Part shown: piece by piece, positions 63,520 to 64,000 of the stretch | Position numbering within the stretch: the stretch's first letter is position 1 | Layout of the letters: each line of letters starts with the position of its first letter | Assembly: GCA_944474755.1 (NCBI GenBank) | Contig: OX104117.1 | Span: 62,797,522 to 62,861,521 of the forward strand | Origin: Limnoperna fortunei | Taxonomy: Eukaryota; Mollusca; Bivalvia; Mytilida; Modiolidae | DNA: 64,000 bases | Reading direction: 5' to 3' | The notes under the pieces: model-generated | The model's input: only the letters and a program-made list of their open reading frames with translations | Told to the model about the DNA's origin: nothing | Databases searched by the model: none | Translations under genes and position numbers: made by a program

Positions 63520-64000
63520 TGCCAAGGATTTAGCTAGTCTTGAATACTTATAATTAATTGTGTCTCACATGAGCGTTTACTACGAAACCCGTGTTGGCTG
63601 TCATGCAGAATGTTATGGTTATCTAAATGTTGCCTTATGTTACTTGTTAAGGCCTGTAGTTGCGGGCATTATGCCTGTCACCCTTTTTAAATATAGGGAC
63701 TACGTTAGCTTGCTTCCAGTCTTTAGGGACAGAGCCTTGGTCAATTGATTTTTGGAAAAATGGACCTAAAAAGGGGAAATTTCTTCTGCTAAGGTTTTCA
63801 AAAAGTAAGACGGTACATTATCTGGGCCAGTGGATTTATGGGGATTAATATTTTTTAATAACTTAATGACACCATTTAAATTTAGTTTTATGTCTGGCAT
63901 ATCAGAGTAAGGACTTGTTCCTTTATTGGGTATTTCTGATGTGTCTTCTCTAGTGAAAGCACTTTTGAATTGTTCATTGAGGATATTAGCTTGGGTTTTA
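63520..64000 (-). pseudogene. RT fingers of the 62410-64000 element, partial
   Basis: Reads from the window edge NILNEQFKSAFTRE, LNGVIKLLKNINPHKSTGPD, NVVPIFKKGDRHNARNYRP, then after an apparent deletion of the segment normally following NYRP, NIRQHLDNHNILHDSQHGFR. A stop and compensating frameshifts lie near 63530. Confidence 0.7.

Larger units (their letters stand above)
62410..64000 (-). mobile_element. Non-LTR retrotransposon (jockey/CR1-type), 3' part, truncated by window edge
   Basis: Minus-strand RT from the window end to about 62410: KSTGPDNVPSYFLKTLAEEI, WKQANVVPIFKKGDRHNARN, QHGFRSKRSCETQLI, then FSKAFDKVPYQRLIHKLDYY, SGVPQVTVLGPTLFLLF, LFADDCLLYR and, after a frameshift, MNFNPEKC, KESKYLGVTISNDLDWGAHI, and a tail with LFFPRTITDG. 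FADD is intact, but GVPQG reads GVPQV. Sequence differs from the element at 46085-49900, so it is a second family. It lies inside the presumed Ig-gene intron in antisense. Confidence 0.8.

Overview
The window reads as metazoan nuclear DNA: AT-rich, with long introns, GT-AG splice sites, and short conserved exons set in a large excess of decayed transposable elements. Several of the interspersed repeats (a tRNA-related SINE, an element opening with gctcacctgg, and a family containing ctgtcagcaccgaagtgtga) are ones I associate with bivalve molluscs, especially mytilid mussels. That assignment comes from memory of those repeats and was not tested.

Region 1 (1-17925, + strand) holds the last six visible exons of a synaptotagmin gene, most like synaptotagmin-15. 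The exons join in phase into 291 residues covering both C2 domains and the WHSL tail. The 5' part of the gene lies upstream of the window. Its introns carry a tandem 0.3-kb duplication (4716-5347), a four-unit minisatellite (7143-7515), a decayed reverse transcriptase with its 3' tail (7770-9020), two SINEs, several copies of a 0.4-kb repeat, and a 1.3-kb Helitron-like element with six 165-bp units.

Region 2 (17926-42400) has no intact gene that I can support. It holds a broken Ty3/gypsy-like element (19618-22233), a 136-bp near-palindrome (24871-25006), Tc1-type transposase remnants (27340-29780), a 610-bp terminal-inverted-repeat element full of CpG words (32202-32811) followed by two more word-rich tracts, a remnant of a tyrosine-recombinase-like protein (35085-35650), and a FLYWCH/MULE-like element with 18-bp perfect inverted ends (37003-38190).

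Region 3 (42400-61458, + strand) holds two paralogous first exons (42642-42711 and 54648-54717). Each encodes a 23-residue signal-peptide-like start, ends in phase 1, and has a homologous upstream region. A phase 1-1 immunoglobulin-domain exon follows at 61147-61458. The simplest reading is a small family of secreted or surface Ig-domain proteins arising by tandem duplication, or one gene with two promoters. The DNA between the two first exons is filled by a minus-strand non-LTR retrotransposon (46085-49900) with a frameshifted ORF1, an endonuclease interrupted by a TA microsatellite, and a gutted reverse transcriptase, and by a 696-bp element with perfect 32-bp inverted ends flanked by TAA (52559-53254).

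Region 4 (62410-64000, - strand) is the 3' part of a second, different non-LTR retrotransposon that runs off the window.

No tRNA, rRNA or CRISPR array was seen. All calls are by eye from translated motifs and repeat comparison inside the window.
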